64,000 nucleotides of DNA from Chitinophaga sp. YR627 (GTDB lineage: Bacteria > Bacteroidota > Bacteroidia > Chitinophagales > Chitinophagaceae), in the NCBI RefSeq assembly GCF_900114995.1, contig NZ_FOUX01000001.1:744001-808000 (forward strand), in the 5' to 3' direction. Position numbers and translations under genes: made by a program. Below are positions 62,798-64,000 of this stretch, piece after piece (the stretch's first letter is position 1; each line of letters opens with the position of its first letter). The notes beneath the pieces are model-generated. The model ran no database searches, was not told where the DNA came from, and saw only the letters and a program-made list of their open reading frames with translations.

Positions 62798-62834
62798 ACA
62801 AGTGGGAGATTACAGTATGCGTTCTCCCACTTGT
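62798..62834. terminator. Bidirectional terminator overlapping the end of the zinc-ribbon gene
   Basis: A perfect 12-bp stem (62798-62809 with 62823-62834). The right arm and loop lie inside the final codons of the convergent gene that ends at 62810. It can end the lipoprotein transcript and, from the other strand, the zinc-ribbon gene. Confidence 0.6.
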
Positions 62835-63907
62835 GTTATGCTTACCTGGTCGCCATTTATTGTGATGCAGCCTAGTGTTTTCAGTCTTTCTAAAGTTTCG
62901 GTTATTTCAGCTTTGGTCAACAGATATGCATATTCTTTGTTGATGGCAGCAAGACTTCTGGCTATGTTATCAGGAATGCGGAGAAAACGCAAAAAGCTGT
63001 CATCTCTGTGCGTAATACCCTTGCTGAAATAGATTACGAAGTCATAATCTCCGGTGATCGCCTGTTCAGTAATTGCCACGCGATCTGCTAAATCCGCGAT
63101 TCTATCGAGGTTATGGTTTAATATCCCCATTAGTTCATACGTTTTATCCTTATAGGTGAACTTATAAAGCCGGGCAAATCTTTTTCGCTGTTCATCAATA
63201 ACCGGCATCTCATATGCGTCCAGTAAACGATCTAACGTTTTTTCGAGATTGTTTTTTAGTTCGGCTATCTCTTCTCGGCTCAGTTGGAGGATATTGATGA
63301 CATTGCCGGAAGGCAGATTTTTAATTCTCTCCCGGGTGACCTCTGCCATATATGAAGTCGCATTCTCTGACCAGACGCTGCCATGCAGCCATCTATCATC
63401 TTTAAGGAGATATAACCGGGCCGAAGGTTGAAGAGGACGTTGTTCTTTTATATCCTTGTTGTCTTCCTGTTCACCATGACAATGTTGACAGATATCATCA
63501 GGTATATATTCGCTCTTTCCGGGAAGCAATAACTTTCCGCATTCCGTACAAGACACACCCAGGTGTTTGTCTGGCCAGCTAGGGCAGTCGTCATCCGGAT
63601 GCATGTTTGAGGGAAAGTAAAATGTCAGGTTGTACTTTTTCGCGGCTTTATTACCTATTTCTTCGGCAACAATGCATTCGTTCCACCGGTCACCCGTGAA
63701 AGAGGGGCTTCCTTCCGGTAGCACCACTTGTCCCAGATAATGTGTTTCATCGGCTTGCGCTGATGGTGCTGTGGCAACCGTGTATAGATACAACAGTAAA
63801 TGCCATCCATCGCTGTCTCCGTCCCATATGGCTTCCAGTACTGTTGGTGTTCCGGGTATTTCGTTTATTTTCTGTTCTACAGTTTCAAAGGTAGTGATAC
63901 GATACAT
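62810..63907 (-). CDS. Unknown protein with a zinc-ribbon motif
   Basis: I do not recognise this 365-residue cytoplasmic protein. A zinc-ribbon-type pair of CxxC motifs is visible (CTECGKLL at about 120 and CQHCHGE near 139). The N-terminal part (about 1-115) is beta-rich. The C-terminal half is helical (EEIAELKNNLEKTLDRLLDAYE) and ends in a winged-helix-like stretch (KAEITETLERLKTLGCITINGDQVSITQVGERIL) that could bind nucleic acid. The last codons form part of a terminator hairpin. A well-matched promoter lies upstream at 63951. Confidence 0.7.
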   Translation of the reverse strand: MYRITTFETVEQKINEIPGTPTVLEAIWDGDSDGWHLLLYLYTVATAPSAQADETHYLGQVVLPEGSPSFTGDRWNECIVAEEIGNKAAKKYNLTFYFPSNMHPDDDCPSWPDKHLGVSCTECGKLLLPGKSEYIPDDICQHCHGEQEDNKDIKEQRPLQPSARLYLLKDDRWLHGSVWSENATSYMAEVTRERIKNLPSGNVINILQLSREEIAELKNNLEKTLDRLLDAYEMPVIDEQRKRFARLYKFTYKDKTYELMGILNHNLDRIADLADRVAITEQAITGDYDFVIYFSKGITHRDDSFLRFLRIPDNIARSLAAINKEYAYLLTKAEITETLERLKTLGCITINGDQVSITQVGERIL

Positions 63908-63950
63908 ATACTGCTGACCGATCGCTATTTATTGCACAGCGATAGGACCG

Positions 63951-63958
63951 CAAATGTA
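63951..63958 (-). promoter_or_regulatory. -7 promoter element of the zinc-ribbon gene
   Basis: On the minus strand TACATTTG followed by C, an exact match to TAnnTTTG. It lies 44 bases before the start codon. A -33 TTG is not clear at 19-base spacing. Confidence 0.45.
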
Positions 63959-64000
63959 TAACAACAGATTTTTAGTAAGAAAAACTCAATATGTTTTATT

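Noticed and set aside
1..64000. tRNA, rRNA, CRISPR, insertion sequence or prophage genes
   Set aside because: None recognised; the VgrG, TssE and sheath genes resemble phage tail parts but belong to the T6SS, since ClpV, TssK and TssN are present and no capsid or terminase genes are.

Overview
The window reads as chromosomal DNA of a Bacteroidota bacterium, most likely a Chitinophaga-like member of the Chitinophagaceae. The evidence is a Bacteroidetes-type (subtype iii) type VI secretion system with TssN, TssO and TssR, a SusC/SusD pair, many secreted glycan-active enzymes and lipoproteins, TPR-containing sensor kinases, and promoter-like TTG-N19-TAnnTTTG elements. No tRNA, rRNA, CRISPR array or transposase gene was seen. 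All functional names come from reading motifs by eye; no database search was run.

Region 1 (1-16985) is one plus-strand T6SS operon that enters from the left edge: 'tssR-tssH-tssB-tssC-tssD(hcp)-tssE-tssF-tssG-tssN-tssK-orf-tssI(vgrG)-orf-PAAR/Hint-tssO-orf, closed by a strong terminator. Three genes in its spike part have no recognised function and are the natural effector, adaptor or immunity candidates. The PAAR-like protein ends in a Hint autoprocessing domain with almost no cargo behind it.

Region 2 (17099-32795) starts with a quinone-oxidoreductase-like gene and an AraC regulator. A glycan module follows: a sialate/acetyl-xylan esterase, a GH71/99-like lipoprotein and a CE2-like SGNH esterase lipoprotein, the last two sharing a duplicated ricin-type domain. 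A sigma-54-type promoter (20713-20727) precedes the two lipoproteins, and two sigma-54 activators lie just downstream. One of these is translationally coupled to a TPR histidine kinase. That kinase is a tandem paralogue of a second kinase that sits behind an AraC-type response regulator.

Region 3 (33162-48535) is a polysaccharide utilisation locus that fits glucuronoxylan: SusC and SusD on the plus strand; on the minus strand lacI, GH115 (alpha-glucuronidase family), GH43 and an esterase; then, divergent from lacI, a mannonate dehydratase fused in frame to a secreted GH35-like enzyme, and an SDR that could be the fructuronate reductase. Three near-identical LacI-type operators (32901-32914, 44638-44651, 44698-44711) tie SusC, lacI and the fusion gene into one inferred regulon.

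Region 4 (48677-57906) holds a PAS sensor protein with a histidine box but no ATPase domain; a small aminophosphonate-type cassette (phosphonatase-like HAD, FAD oxidoreductase, XRE-cupin regulator) with a 16-bp perfect inverted repeat; an array of 11-bp degenerate repeats; a large D-lactate-dehydrogenase-type flavoprotein; a 28-bp perfect palindrome; and an SDR/AraC pair.

Region 5 (58042-64000) carries the most unusual gene: a 1185-residue protein that joins an endonuclease/exonuclease/phosphatase-like domain to a C-terminal OTU-like cysteine protease domain, which looks like a secreted effector or polymorphic toxin. A lipoprotein and a zinc-ribbon protein of unknown function follow.
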